This document shows positions 21,776-32,638 of a stretch of DNA of 64,000 nucleotides, one piece after another (position 1 is the stretch's first letter; the number at the start of each line of letters is the position of its first letter). The notes beneath the pieces are model-generated. The model ran no database searches and was not told where the DNA came from. It saw only the letters and a list, made by a program, of their open reading frames with translations. This DNA comes from Peromyscus leucopus. Taxonomy: Eukaryota; Chordata; Mammalia; Rodentia; Cricetidae. Made by a program: the position numbers and the translations under genes. The stretch lies in NCBI RefSeq assembly GCF_004664715.2, contig NC_051071.1, positions 33,568,030 through 33,632,029 of the forward strand, given 5' to 3'.

Positions 21776-22252
21776 AAGTTTCCTCTTCTGAGCCTTATGA
21801 ATCTTTTACTCCTGTTATTATGACGCCAATAATATGAAAGGACTCTGCGCTCATTTCCTCCCCTTATCTAGGAAGCATTTCTACATACACTGACATAGTA
21901 GTTCAAGGTATGTTTTTGTGGACGGACAATACATGACTGACTGCCTTAGGGAGGGAGTCCAGGAAAAAGTGCCATTTTCAGTGGGACTTGACACAGCCTA
22001 AGAGCCTATTGTCCTTGAAGAAAGCAGGAGAAAGCCTATCCAGGAAGGCTACCTTTTTCCTAATTGGCACAGAGACTCCTGAAGTGGTCCAGAGTTATGG
22101 AAGTTCACACGGAGCCCTGATTAAGATGCCATCATGTTGACTAGCATCCTCACAACATATCTCTAACTCTCTCCTGCTAGGTGGGACCATCTGACAACTG
22201 TCCTAACATTTCCTTTTTTTTCTATTTCTTTTATTAAAAATAGATATTTTGT

Positions 22253-22394
22253 CACCTGTGTGGTGGTGGCACATGCCTTTAATCCTAGTACTCTTGTACT
22301 CAGGAAGCAGAAGCAGGCAGATCTCTGAGTTTAAGGCTGGCCTGGTCTACAGAGCGAGTTGCAGGACATCCAGAATCACACAAAGGAAAAAAAA
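22253..22394 (+). mobile_element. B1 SINE nested in LINE-1
   Basis: 'GTGGTGGTGGCACATGCC' / 'TTTAATCCTAGTACTC' / 'AAGGCTGGCCTGGTCTACAG' and an A8 tail form an almost complete B1. It interrupts the antisense LINE-1 3' UTR. No clear target duplication. Confidence 0.92.
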
Positions 22395-23310
22395 TTATAT
22401 AATATATTCTGATTATGGTTTCATGTTTCCCCTCTCCCAATTCCTCCCTGGTACTCCCTACCTCTCCTGCCAGCTAAATCTACACCCTTTCTTTCTCTCC
22501 CATTAGAAAACAAATAGGTACCCACAAAATAATAATAAGACAAAATAAAAACAGACAAAACAAACAAATAAATAAAAAACAAAAACAAAGAAGAAAAAGA
22601 GCTAAATAAAAGGCACAAAAACACAAAAGGATGCAGAGGCACACAAATGCACACACAGAAATCACATAGAAACACCAAAATCAGAAGCCAGAACATAACA
22701 CAAAAGACTTGCAAGGTTAGAGAAAAAATGCCATTGGGTTCATTTTGTCTTGGTCATCTCCAGCTGAGTATGAGGCCTGCCCTTATGAGTGGTTCATATA
22801 CTCAGTAAGACAGTTGAAGCAAATAATTTTTTCCTTTGTGAATGGTTATCAATTGAAAATAACTTCTGGGTTAGGGATGGGGCCTTGTGTCCACTTTCCC
22901 TTTCAGTGCTGGGACCCCATCTGGCAAAGACTTTGCAAGCCCTGTACATGCTGCCACAGTCTCTGTGAGTACATGTGGGCATCAGTCCTGCTGTGTTTAG
23001 AAGGCCTTGGTGTCCTCCATCCACTCTGGCTCCTGCAGTCTTTCTGTCTCCTCCTCTACAGAGTTCCCTGAACTCTAAGGGGACCAGGTTGATGGAGACA
23101 TCTCATTTACAACTAAGTGTTCCAAGGTCTCTCACTTTCTGTACATCATCCAGCTGTGTGTTTCTGTATTTCTTCCCACTTACAGGAAGAAGATTCTTTA
23201 ATGATGACCAAGCCAGATGCTCATCTACAGGTATTAATAGCAGAATGCTGTTAAGAGTCATTTTACTGTCATGTTCCTTTAGCAGAACAATAGGATTTGG
23301 TTTTCCCCTA

Positions 23311-23669
23311 TGTGGTGGTTTGAAGAAAAATGGCCCCCATAGGCTCATATAAAGTGACGCAATTAGGAGATGTGGTTTTGTTTTTGTGCGTGTAGCTTGT
23401 TGGAGAAAGTGTGTCACTGGGAGTGGGCTTTGAGGTTTTGAGTGCTCAAGCCAGGCCGTGTCATTCTCTCTTATTGTTGCCTTCTGATCCAGGTATAGAA
23501 TCCCAGCTCCCCCTCCAACACTATGTCTGCTCGCATGCCACCATGCTTCCCACCATGATGACAATGGACTAAACCTCTCAACTTGTAAGCAAGCCCCAAT
23601 TATATGCCTTCCTTTACAAGAGTTGCCATGGTCATGGTGTCTCTTCACAGCAATAGAAACTCTAAGACA
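23311..23669 (+). mobile_element. MaLR-type LTR (ORR1/MT-like) nested in LINE-1
   Basis: A 359-bp block starts TGTGGTGGTTTGAA and ends CTAAGACA. It is flanked by 5-bp copies differing at one base: CCCTA at 23306-23310 and TCCTA at 23670-23674. The LINE-1 3' UTR is continuous when it is removed. Internal sequence ('GTGTCACTGGGAGTGGGC', 'ATGATGACAATGGACTAAAC', 'GGTCATGGTGTCTCTTCACA') is typical of rodent MaLR LTRs. A 5-bp duplication fits ERVL-class integration. Confidence 0.85.
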
Positions 23670-24584
23670 TCCTAGTTCCCTGGCCTGTCTAGTCACAGGT
23701 TCTTGGCCTTCTGAGCAGTTTTAGGGATAGGTTCTAGCTCATGGAGTGCGCCGTAAATCCAAGCAGGTGTGGGTTAGTCACTCCCACAAGCTTTGTGCCA
23801 CTATTGTCCCAGTGTTTTTTGCAAACAGGTCACTATTATAGATTAGAGGGTTTATAGCAGGGTTGGTTTTTAACCTTTCTCCTTTGGTAGTGTGCAGGGT
23901 ATCTTCCATACCATAAACACTAATCAATAGGGATGAAGGCACTAGGTAGGCACCAGTTTGACTTCTCCATGTTCAATAAATTTTATAGGTGTTGTCTTCA
24001 GCAGGAGGGCCTTATCATTAGTTTGTGGAGAACAAAAAAATAGCTTTGACAATAGCCCAAGTGGTTTGGAACTTTTCATGGGGCCCCTTTAACCAACAAT
24101 CAATTAGATGTAACCCATTCCCAGAACTGGAGGTTTCATTTGGTAGCAAGAGATATTTAACTGGGGCTTGTCTCCCTCATTATTTGGTGATTCCATTGAG
24201 ATTCCTTTCATATATGTATATATTTTAAGAAGCTTCTACTGTATTTGTTTTTATATGACCCCACAAATAGCTCTTAGTTTTAGCTGTCTCTCTCCCTATT
24301 TCCTCCATGATCCCCTCTTCCCTCTCCTTCCCCATTTGATCCTCCAATTCCAGTACTCCCCACCTTCCATCCATCCACAACTATCTATTCTATTTCCCCT
24401 TCATAAGGAGATCACCCATGCCCCCTAGTCCTTTACTCTATATTTAACCTCTGGGGTTATATGGATTATAGCCTGTTTATTAAAGACGTAACAGATAACA
24501 ACCACACATAGCATGTTTATGGGAAACTTACCAGTTGACATCCACATATAAGCTAATATATTCCATATTTGTCCTTTTGATGAC

Positions 24585-24911
24585 AGTTTTAGTTAGGGTT
24601 TCTATTGCTGTGAAGAGACACCATGACCACAGCAACTGTTATAAAGGCAAACATTTAATTGAGTGGCTTACAGTTCAGAGGTTCAATCCATTATCATCAT
24701 AGTGGGACATGGCGATGTGCAGGAGGACATAGTGCTAGAGAGATGGCAACAGGAAGTGGTCTCTCTCATTGGTCATGGCTTGAGCATAGATGAGACCTCA
24801 AGCCTGCCTCCACAGTGACATACTTCCTCCAATAAGGTCACACTGACTCCAACAAGGTCACACCTAATATTGCTACTCTCTTTGGGGGCCATTTTCTTTC
24901 AAACTACCACA
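24585..24911 (-). mobile_element. MaLR-type LTR (ORR1/MT-like), antisense
   Basis: The reverse complement of the same LTR type as 23311-23669: 'TTCTATTGCTGTGAAGAGAC' at the left, 'GGGGGCCATTTTCTTTCAAA' then CTACCACA at the right. Perfect 5-bp target copies, ATGAC, lie at 24580-24584 and 24912-24916. The left terminus is altered from the usual TGTCTTAG. Confidence 0.87.
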
Positions 24912-25497
24912 ATGACTCAGCATTTCTAAGATCAGACTCTAGTGGCTGTGATTGCTAGTTGATCTATTCCAAATGGACTCATCATCTCAACCCATAAAGC
25001 TGCCTAGGGCCACATGGTCTCTGCTATTCTTGAAGCATTTATGTCACCTTGGAAACTTCCAACATGCTTTTGTCTAAAAGAGGGGACTAGGATGCTGATG
25101 TGAAATCTCATGTAGCCTCACCTTTAGCACCCACCCTTCCCTGAGTTTGGAAACTTAGGACATGGCCTGTCAAGACTTCTGTTTTTAGAAGACTGTGACC
25201 TAGATCATAAATTCTCATGGAACAATGGTCTTCATTAAGCTTCCTCCTTGTCCCCATCCCAAACTGAACTTTTGAAGCCCCATCTAAGTGACCTGAACTC
25301 TTTATGACAAATCTGAAGTGTCAGGAAATTTGTGCGTAACCAGAGACTGACACTTTGATGAGTTTTGGTCTTTCTTCTTAGGCAAATTGGCAAATCAAGG
25401 TTCTCACCCAGTCTCAGAAGAAGAAGTGGGGAGTGAAAACAACCCAAACAACAAGGGTTAGTTAGAAGGTCAGATAGGATCAAGTCCAGGGCCAGAA
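24912..25497. other. Unassigned sequence
   Basis: LINE-1 similarity does not clearly continue beyond the LTR. No gene recognised. Confidence 0.4.
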
Positions 25498-25660
25498 TAG
25501 TTCCTTCACCTTGAGTGAGTTCCTAGACATCTCTGCAGCTCAATTTCAAAATATGTAAAAGGATGCCTTTAATTCCCCCTAAAAGACGTTGCAAAGTGAA
25601 ATAGAACCCCTTCAAAAGAGTACCTACAAAGTGCTTAATAAGGCTTTATTGTTACTGCTA
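25498..25660 (+). mobile_element. MIR relic
   Basis: 'TGAGTGAGTTCCTAGACATC', 'CTCAATTTCAAAATATGTAA' and 'CTACAAAGTGCTTAATAAGG' follow the MIR core and 3' end in sense. Confidence 0.55.
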
Positions 25661-25667
25661 TCACTGT

Positions 25668-25700
25668 TCTTCTTCTTCCTCTTCCTCTTCCTCTTTTCTT
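25668..25700 (+). repeat. (TTC/CTTCCT)n tract, tail of antisense B1
   Basis: A pyrimidine tri/hexanucleotide tract directly at the poly-A end (antisense) of the B1 that follows. Confidence 0.85.
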
Positions 25701-25839
25701 CTGAAGACAGGGTCTCCCTATGTAGTCTTGACTAGACTGGGGCTCACTAAGTAGACAAAGCTGACCAGGAATCCATAGAGATCCACCTGCCTCAGCCTCT
25801 GAGTGCAGTGATTAAAGACCTGGGTCACCACACCCAGTA
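25696..25839 (-). mobile_element. B1 SINE, antisense
   Basis: 'GAAGACAGGGTCTCCCTATG' through 'GATCCACCTGCCTCAGCCTC' to 'TCACCACACCCAGTAC' is a complete, diverged antisense B1. Confidence 0.88.
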
Positions 25840-26094
25840 CAAGGAATTCTTCATAGAGCACTTGGGAAGAATGGAAGCATATACCCATCTAGTTTATTTC
25901 CACCTCTCAATATAATTTCCTCTCAGGTAGCAGGAGATGTAACAACCAGCAGACTTCTTTTTAACTTTTACTCTAACCTCTCTTATATGGCACCAGGCTA
26001 TTGCAGAGGAATGTGCTATGGGTACCATCTGCTGTCAAAATGAGTGTAATGGGCCTCTTATTCTTCTGCCCAGTGGAGAAAAGACATTTCAGAA

Positions 26095-26215
26095 TTAGAC
26101 ACTTGAGTTCAGCATCTTGGTCTGCTATGTCCAGCCAAGTGACCTTGGTCTGATCCTTCCCTGCATTGAACCTCAGTTTTTCCTCTGTGTTATTGAACAA
26201 CTAGAAATCACTGAT
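26095..26215 (+). mobile_element. MIR relic
   Basis: 'AGCCAAGTGACCTTGGTCTG' and 'TGAACCTCAGTTTTTCCTCT' match the MIR core ('TGTGACCTTGGGCAAG', 'CCTCAGTTTCCTC'). Confidence 0.65.
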
Positions 26216-26219
26216 AAGA

Positions 26220-26830
26220 GCTACACATGGAAGCTAGGCTGAACACATCAGCATTCTCTTCATTCCTTTGAAGGAGGCCACAGCAGTCTTGCCACACAGA
26301 CAAACTGTGAGATGACCGCAACGGCACCCCTCCACTGTTGTTTCTCATCCTGTACTCTTGAGAAAGTTCTGGGAAGGGGATTTGTTGATAGGCCGACAAG
26401 TTAACAGCAGGGTTTTATGAGCTGCAGTGCTAAACATTGTCTATGCACTTTCATCGTGATTTTATTTGAGGTTTTGCATAAACTTCTCTTCTGTGTTGAT
26501 TTGACCTTTTCAAGCCCGAGTTCTTCCAGTGTTTGAAACGAGATGAGGAAATGTGCAGTGACATTGCTGAACCTCCTCCCTCCGTATGGAGAGGAGAGTG
26601 AGTCCAGGCAACCCGCTCCCATGCCTAGAGCCCCTATTAAAATATTAAATGAGGAGTTAGTGACAGGTTTAACTAGACTCTGTGGCAAGCCTCCAAAATT
26701 TAACTTAGTAAGGTTGGTTTTGGGCTGTCACGAACCAGCTGCCACAAGCTGCATGAGACCATTAATGATGTACACGGGCACTGATAAATTGACTCCCAAC
26801 AGCCATGAAAAATGAGGGGTTCTTGATTGG
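26220..26830. other. Repeat-free block, candidate conserved noncoding element
   Basis: About 600 bp of complex, non-repetitive DNA, not assignable to any transposon. It has AT-rich homeobox-like sites (ATTAAAATATTAAAT near 26637, ATTAATGAT near 26761), a TGACAGG site near 26660 and two CAGCTG/CAAGCTG-like boxes. Frames on both strands (95 and 90 codons) overlap antisense and show no domain. Regulatory function is inference from composition only; no alignment was possible. Confidence 0.35.
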
Positions 26831-27134
26831 CTTACCTGCTTCCTGCTTCTCTTTTTCATAAGAAATTAACAGTGGACTAATTTTATGAAGGTTGAGAAGT
26901 TAAATGATACAGGAATGCACGAGTATGGAGTTCATAAAAAAAGAATCCAGGGGCACTGGTGATCCCAACAGGCGACTCTCATGACAGGTCATCTTTCCTG
27001 GCATTTTATCATCCTGTCCTGGGAGACTATGCTTAATGGGTCACATGGACTTGTGAGACCCTTCTTGTACTTTTCTAACCAAGAAACTTTGACTCTGTTC
27101 CAATACCTTATTCTGAATATCTGCATTTTAATGC

Positions 27135-27290
27135 TGACAGCTACTTTTATTGAGCAGTTACAATGTGCCAGGCAATGGCAAAGATTACCAATTTAATGAT
27201 CCTACCAACCAAAATGTGATGTTAGTAAGACACAAAGAATAAATTATCACACCAAAGAGTATAGTAGAGAGGAGGGAAGTTTGAGGATTT
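27135..27290 (-). mobile_element. MIR relic, antisense
   Basis: 'TTTATTGAGCAGTTACAATG' then 'TGCCAGGCAATGGCAAAG' and 'CCAATTTAATGATCCTACCA' is the reverse complement of the MIR 3' half. Confidence 0.65.
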
Positions 27291-27539
27291 CTGTTGTGCC
27301 TAACACCCTCAAAATATAGATGTCTTCGGGACATCTCCAGCTGGTATGGCACCTAATGAAAAACCAGAGGTCTTAAATAGAGATAAAATGGCTCCAGTAA
27401 TTATGCTTCTGGCTTAATACTAAGGATGGTTGCCAGCTGATGTAGGTAGACTGGAAACAGGAAATGTCAGTGCTGATACCTGGTAGTGTTGGCGGCCTGA
27501 CTATAGTAATGGCTCTTGTTCTCACCCCTCAGTGTAATC

Positions 27540-27840
27540 ATTCCTTTTGCCATGTGACTTTACAGTTCTCACTCCTGTTCACATATTGAATTATGGAATG
27601 GCTTTGTAACATTTGTGAGCTATTGACCTTATGGCTACAAAAATGACCTTGCCTCAGTTCCTAGCTCAAATCTTAAGAGGCCTGGCATTTCCACCTGTTC
27701 TTGAACTTGGGCAAATGTCAGGCTAACTCACCGAAGGAGGAGATGTAAAGTAAGATGAGTTGCCTTCCTTATCCTAGATGAGGCCACCGACAGTCATCCA
27801 ACTTCACAATTTGGATCTATCTCAGCCAATATCTGCAGTG
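27540..27840 (+). mobile_element. Possible MLT1-class MaLR LTR relic
   Basis: 'TTGCCATGTGACTTTACAG', 'TCTTAAGAGGCCTGGCATTT' and 'TTATCCTAGATGAGGCCACC' resemble the middle of old MLT1 LTRs. Ends not found. Confidence 0.42.
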
Positions 27841-29446
27841 GCATTCAGCAAACTATCCAAGATTGTAAGAACCCTGGAAACCCATGAGCCAAATGTGCCT
27901 TATTTATGCTTGTCAGAGAGGACTTGTGATTTGCCAGGCAGCATCACTGAATCCCTGAATAAGTTATGTTCTTCTAAAAACTCCTACTTCACTCAAGGGT
28001 ACCAAAAACACGTTCTGTATGAGAGCCCTACATATAGTTCAGGTCAAAGCAACAAGGGAAGGCATCTTAACACTCATTGGGCTGGTAGTCCAATCTGAAA
28101 TAGCATTCTTAGCACATTCAATTCCACTTGGGAAGCATACACTGAGCATCTGTAATATGTATAACAGCTTATTAAGCACAATTCTGGCACTTGGAAGTTT
28201 GACTCTCAATGGAACTATAACATTGAGGAGACAGAGGAGAACCACCACACTGTGTAATTTACATAACTCACCTCACCCACTACACTGAGGTTCCCTTATG
28301 ATATTTCCCTCATCACCTCTGTAAATAACTGATGTCTGTTGCTAATGGGAGAAACTGTGTCCTTCAGCTGAACTGGTCGGGAAAAATTTGAGACCTGTCA
28401 ACTTTTAAAGTCTGAGCTAACTTGCTGTTGTCAAACATAAGCCTCGTTTGTAGAAAAAGAAGGACCCATGTGTGTTATTACAGTCCTGCCTGGCAGGAGT
28501 CAGAAAACAAATGGTAGCACTCACAAATGCCCATGATTTGCAGACTTGCTCTCTAGCTACCTCCCTCTCAGTCAGTGACAATTTACAGATAGGCATGAGG
28601 TCTTTCTTGAGCTGAGAGACGATTATTCATCCAAAAAACTACATCGAACTCTTATTAATGAATTTGTTCTTTACACCATAACAAACACAGAACCATGTGG
28701 TTAGCTTATGACACATCTTCCTTAAAGCCAAGCACTACAGTGAGATTCCTAATCCAAGCATGAACTAGCAAGTGAAAGCTTGGATCCTCAGTCCACACAT
28801 GTATATGAATAACAATCAGAAAAAAATGGTACAAAAATTCACTCTCTAAAATTTCTAGCATGCATTGCTAAGGCCTATAAAAATCACTGAAGTATTTCAA
28901 TAATAGGTTCCAGAGACACCCACGCATCCAGTGATTTGCCTAAGCACTAACCTGGATTTTTGGCTCAAAAGTACTTGTGATATGGTTAGCTTCTGAGGTC
29001 AGCTAACTTTCAGTAAAAGTTAGCCCTGGTAACAGGTTAGCCTGCTCCAATTAAATAAGTATTTTAAGAGCACAAAATTAAGGTTTACAAGTAAAGAAAA
29101 ATTCTCCATCGGGACTAACATCAAATCCTGCATGCTTAAAGCCTGCTGGGCTGTCTTACATTTTTTTGATTCGACAATCTCGTAATTGCATTAGCCAATC
29201 CATTAAAATAAACCTTGTTCTCTGCCTAACTCAGTATAAAATACATACAGATACCACATGCATAATATATCCATGTACACATATTTCTTAATATATTTTT
29301 CATGTGTCTGTATATGTGTGTTCATGTGCATGTATACCTATGTGCATGTACACATACCTGTGGAGGCCTGAAATTGACACCAAGAATATTTCTCAATCAA
29401 TTCTTCACTTTACTTTATTTTTTACTTTTTAAGATTTATTTCACTT
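27841..29446. other. Unassigned sequence
   Basis: No recognised repeat or gene over 1.6 kb, apart from AT-rich low complexity at 29.2-29.45 kb. A 106-codon plus frame (27778-28098) has no recognised domain. Confidence 0.4.
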
Positions 29447-30720
29447 TATTTTTTAAGGTCGTTTTTTATTGATTCTTTGGAATTTTCTCATCATGTTCCC
29501 AATCCCACTAACTTCTCAGCCCCCACCCCCCCCACATCTGCCCTTTACCTTGGCACTTCCCCAGGGAAAACTAAAAAAGAAATAATAAAACTAAAAAATA
29601 AAAATACAAGTAAGAATATTAATTAGAAAACAAACAAAAAACACTTTGCTCCTCTGTCTTTCCCACTTCTCCATCACCTCTTCATTCATCTTAGCGGCAC
29701 TGGGAGCTGCTGTGTATCATGCAGTCTATATGCCCTTTTGTCCAAACAGCTTTACTTGCAAATGTTCGTTGTGTAATATGCTGTTGGTCTGGTTCAAGGC
29801 CTCTGGCTTCTGGCACACCATCAATACTGGACCCTCACTGAAACTGCTCTCAGATATGCTGCTGTTGCCCTGAGTCATGGAGATCCTGTGGCTATGGTTC
29901 CTCCAGCTCAGTCCCTTCATGCTCTCCTGCAGGTCATAAACGTGGTAGATGTTGGGGGAGTGCCAACTCAAAGCTGGTTGTGTGCCTGGGGGAGGGGGTA
30001 GCTGAGTTGGTCAGGTGCCTCCACTCCCCACCTCATCCCCCTTTCCACCCCCACCCTCCCCCCACCATCTGCTCTGCCTTCTGTAGTAACTGGAGCCACA
30101 GACCCTGGCTGTAGTAGGGTCAAGGATCCAGACATGGTTCCTGGTCACAGCTGGGCCCTGGGGTGGCAGCGCAGGCCATCCTGATCTGTATGGTTTGGGC
30201 AGCAGCATGACCCTTAGGTACCAACATGGCCTCAGGTGTTGGTCCAGACCCCCAGCATCTGCACTGCCTTCGGTGGTAACCAGAGCCACGGACATTGATG
30301 CAGACCCTGGCTGCAGTGGGGCCACAGACCCAGACATTGCCCTAGGCTGCAGCTTAGGCCGGGATGACACCATGGCTGCTGGTGGCAGTGCAGGCCACCC
30401 AGATTGGCATGGCTCCAGCTGCAGCAGGTCCCTCGGTTCCCAACATGGCTACAGGTGGCAGCCCAGAATCCTGGCATCCATGTTGCCTTTGATGATGACA
30501 CAGGCCATGCACATCAACACAGACCCCAACTGAGGCAGGGACATGGACCCAGATATGGCCCTCAGCAGCAGCCCAGGTCTGGAGTTCACCATAGTCCCGG
30601 GTGGCAAGCAGGCCTCCCACATCAGTCCATTCCTCACAAACTTCGCCTGTTCAGATCTGCCTCTCTCCACAGGATATGAATCATTCTGCCTCTCTCTCTC
30701 TTCCATACTCCACTATATAT
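29447..30720 (-). mobile_element. LINE-1 3' UTR, antisense, with GC-rich tandem part
   Basis: Starts at a T-rich antisense tail ('TTTTTTATTGATTCTTTGG'). It passes through a C-rich segment, then 'GGCCTCTGGCTTCTGGCACA' / 'CCATCAATACTGGACCCTCA', then a GC-rich region with 218/219-bp tandem units. This order matches a known rodent LINE-1 3' UTR type, different from those at 7.1, 22.2 and 40 kb. No ORF2 follows, so it is strongly truncated. Overlapping frames on both strands at 30.0-30.7 kb are by-products of the GC-rich tandem. Confidence 0.75.
30067..30660. repeat. About 218-bp GC-rich tandem repeat (2.5 units)
   Basis: Unit starts with CAGGCC lie at 30172, 30391 and 30609 (spacings 219 and 218). 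Each unit carries versions of 'CCTTCGGTGGTAACCAGAGC', 'CAGACCCTGGCTGCAGTG' and 'GGCAGC'. The partial copy at 30067-30171 is the 3' half of a unit. It is internal to the antisense LINE-1 3' UTR. Confidence 0.8.
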
Positions 30721-30782
30721 TTATTTACTATAATGACACCTGAGTGCCTGGCACCTTGGGCAGGCCAGTAGCCCAGGAGCCG

Positions 30783-30831
30783 GCGTGCATGTGTGCGTGT
30801 GTGCGTGCGTGCATGCGTGTGTCTGTGTTCC
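30783..30831 (+). repeat. (GTGC/GTGT)n alternating purine-pyrimidine tract
   Basis: About 50 bp of GTGTGC/GTGCAT variants, with Z-DNA potential. Confidence 0.9.
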
Positions 30832-30954
30832 TTACAGGGGACTATGACTAGAAGGGAAAGGGGCTATTAATTCAACTCCTTACTCTGGTGAAAAGGCCAG
30901 CATGACTTTGCCACCATCAGCATCCGCTCCTCAGCTCCTACCTACCATTCCTCG

Positions 30955-31215
30955 CGCGGTCCCCTGACTCCAGCCACAGTGGTTCTCTGCCGCTCCTCAG
31001 ACATGCTCGTCACATATGCTTCATGCTTTGTGTTTGTTCTCTTCCTGAGAAGATCCTCCCCACATCTCTATGGCACCTTTACTTCCCAGAAGCCTTTGCT
31101 GAAAGTTTTTCTTAGTAGATAACCGCTGCCCACCCCATATATCCGCCATTTTTCACAGTGACGATCACCTCGGCATACTCCAGCCGCTTTATGTGCAATT
31201 TTGCCCCTACTGGAA
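30955..31215 (+). mobile_element. LINE-2 3' region, sense
   Basis: 'CTCCAGCCACAGTGGTTCTC', 'TCCTCAGACATGCTCG', 'TTCTCTTCCTGAGAAGATCC' and 'AAGCCTTTGCTGAAAG' follow the order of the L2 3' UTR. Retains several CpGs. Confidence 0.6.
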
Positions 31216-31826
31216 TAGATTCACTAGAAAAGCAGGCTATATGTACTTAATGTTTTTCAGATATTACATGCTGTTATATATCTTTTATTTTAAATCAACT
31301 ACTATGTATAACACAAAATGTAATATTTCAATAAACATCTTAATGAGAAAGTAAGTTTATGAAATGCCAATGCCTGTAACCTTGGGTTATTTATTCCCAG
31401 TATTTTTGCAAGGATTGTGAGTGACTCTGTTATCTCATTTTCCAGCACCCAGTTCCCTTCCTTTCAAAGGTAAACAATATAGTGATTTTCACATGTCCTG
31501 TCACAGAAACATTTAACATACATAAGAAAATATACTTTATTTTGATAAATTTTCTGTATTATTTTGAATGGTTTCACTCAAATGGACACATACTCTGCAT
31601 TGTTTTAGTTATTGAATATTATAACATTGAGTTATTTCAGATAATTCTAAGTCAAAATATTTCATCTAAAAGAAGTAATACTGACATGAAACATCTATCA
31701 TAATTTATTTAACTAGTCCCCTGTTTGTGGGCACACAAGTTGTTCCTAGTGTGTGTTAATTTGTACACTCTTTATTTTTGTCATTTTCAAGAACTGTGTT
31801 TGATCATAAAATTGCACATATTGAAG

Positions 31827-31866
31827 GCTGGGATACAGCTCAGGGGTAGAGCATTTGTCTTAAATT
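31827..31866 (+). mobile_element. ID SINE head fragment
   Basis: 'GGCTGGGATACAGCTCAGGG' then GTAGAGCATTTGTCT is the tRNA-Ala/BC1-like 5' part of an ID element, including the A box. The rest is absent. Confidence 0.8.
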
Positions 31867-32587
31867 GCAGATATTCTAGTATCTTTTGGCAAATAACCAA
31901 CAGATTCATTTGATTCAATCTACAATAAAAGGATAAATTTCTAGCGGTAGCATCCTTAAAGATGATGAACATCTGTATAAGTGAGGTGGTATAGTCAAAT
32001 TCCTTCCAAGGAGCATGTGCCAATTATATCCCTATTCTACGAGAATTCCTATTTCCCCCACATTTCACTGGCTTATAATGTTATTAAATGTTCTTAATTT
32101 TACAGACATGATAAGTAGAAAAGTGATACCTCATTGTAGTTTTAATTTGCATTTCCTTTATATTAGGCCAGTATTCTTCATACATTTATAAGAACTCTAT
32201 ATTTTCTATTATATTAACTTCCTACTGAAATAATAGGCCTGTTTTTCTTACATTCCCATTCTTTTTGTATATTGATTTGTAGATGCTCTCTGAAATAAAA
32301 TGATCTTTGTATTTATAATAAGTACTGAGAATAATTGTTCCTTTTGGTTTGTCTTTGACATTATTTTTCTGTGTACAATTCTGTTCTTACATGTATGTGG
32401 TTAAATTTGTATGGTTTTCATGTTAGTTTTATGTTACAGGAAATGGCTTCCTAACTCCAAGAATTCCTCCATATTCTCTTATAATATATCATGGTTTCAA
32501 TTTGTACAAAACCATTAAAAATAATAGGGAATGCATTTTTTATATGTGTAGCAAATTCAGGAGTTCTGTGTGGGCAACTGTGTGAAC

Positions 32588-32589
<2 letters not shown>

Positions 32590-32638
<49 letters not shown>
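32590..32638 (+). repeat. (GT)24 microsatellite
   Basis: A perfect GT array inside the L1M segment. Poly-CV and poly-HT frames across it are artefacts. Confidence 0.97.

Larger units (their letters stand above)
20958..22212. other. Unassigned sequence with CA and AT tracts
   Basis: Holds the CA array and the AT-rich tandem listed separately. 21930-22060 weakly resembles antisense L2, which is not firm enough to call. Confidence 0.4.
22213..24584 (-). mobile_element. LINE-1 3' UTR (Lx-like), antisense, with nested insertions
   Basis: Begins at an antisense poly-A tract (22213) and continues through typical rodent LINE-1 3' UTR: 'TATTCTGATTATGGTTTC', 'GGTTAGGGATGGGGCC', 'GCTGGGACCCCATCTGGCAA', 'CCACAGTCTCTGTGAGTACA', 'TCCACTTTCCCTTTCAGTG'. 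It resumes after 23674 with 'CCCACAAGCTTTGTGCCAC'. The right end approaches the ORF2 C-terminus. A B1 (22253-22394) and an LTR (23311-23669) interrupt it, and a second LTR abuts or cuts its right end. The L1 at 59290-60098 carries the same UTR type in sense. Confidence 0.87.

Noticed and set aside
23103..23696. 197-codon minus-strand frame
   Set aside because: It spans the junction of LINE-1 3' UTR and a MaLR LTR, so it cannot be an ancestral gene.
23311..24911. One provirus with two LTRs
   Set aside because: The LTRs are in opposite orientation, each has its own target duplication, and the sequence between them is LINE-1 3' UTR and not retroviral.
30011..30706. Cluster of 85- to 120-codon frames on both strands
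   Set aside because: They come from the GC-rich tandem part of an antisense LINE-1 3' UTR. Stop codons are rare there for compositional reasons.
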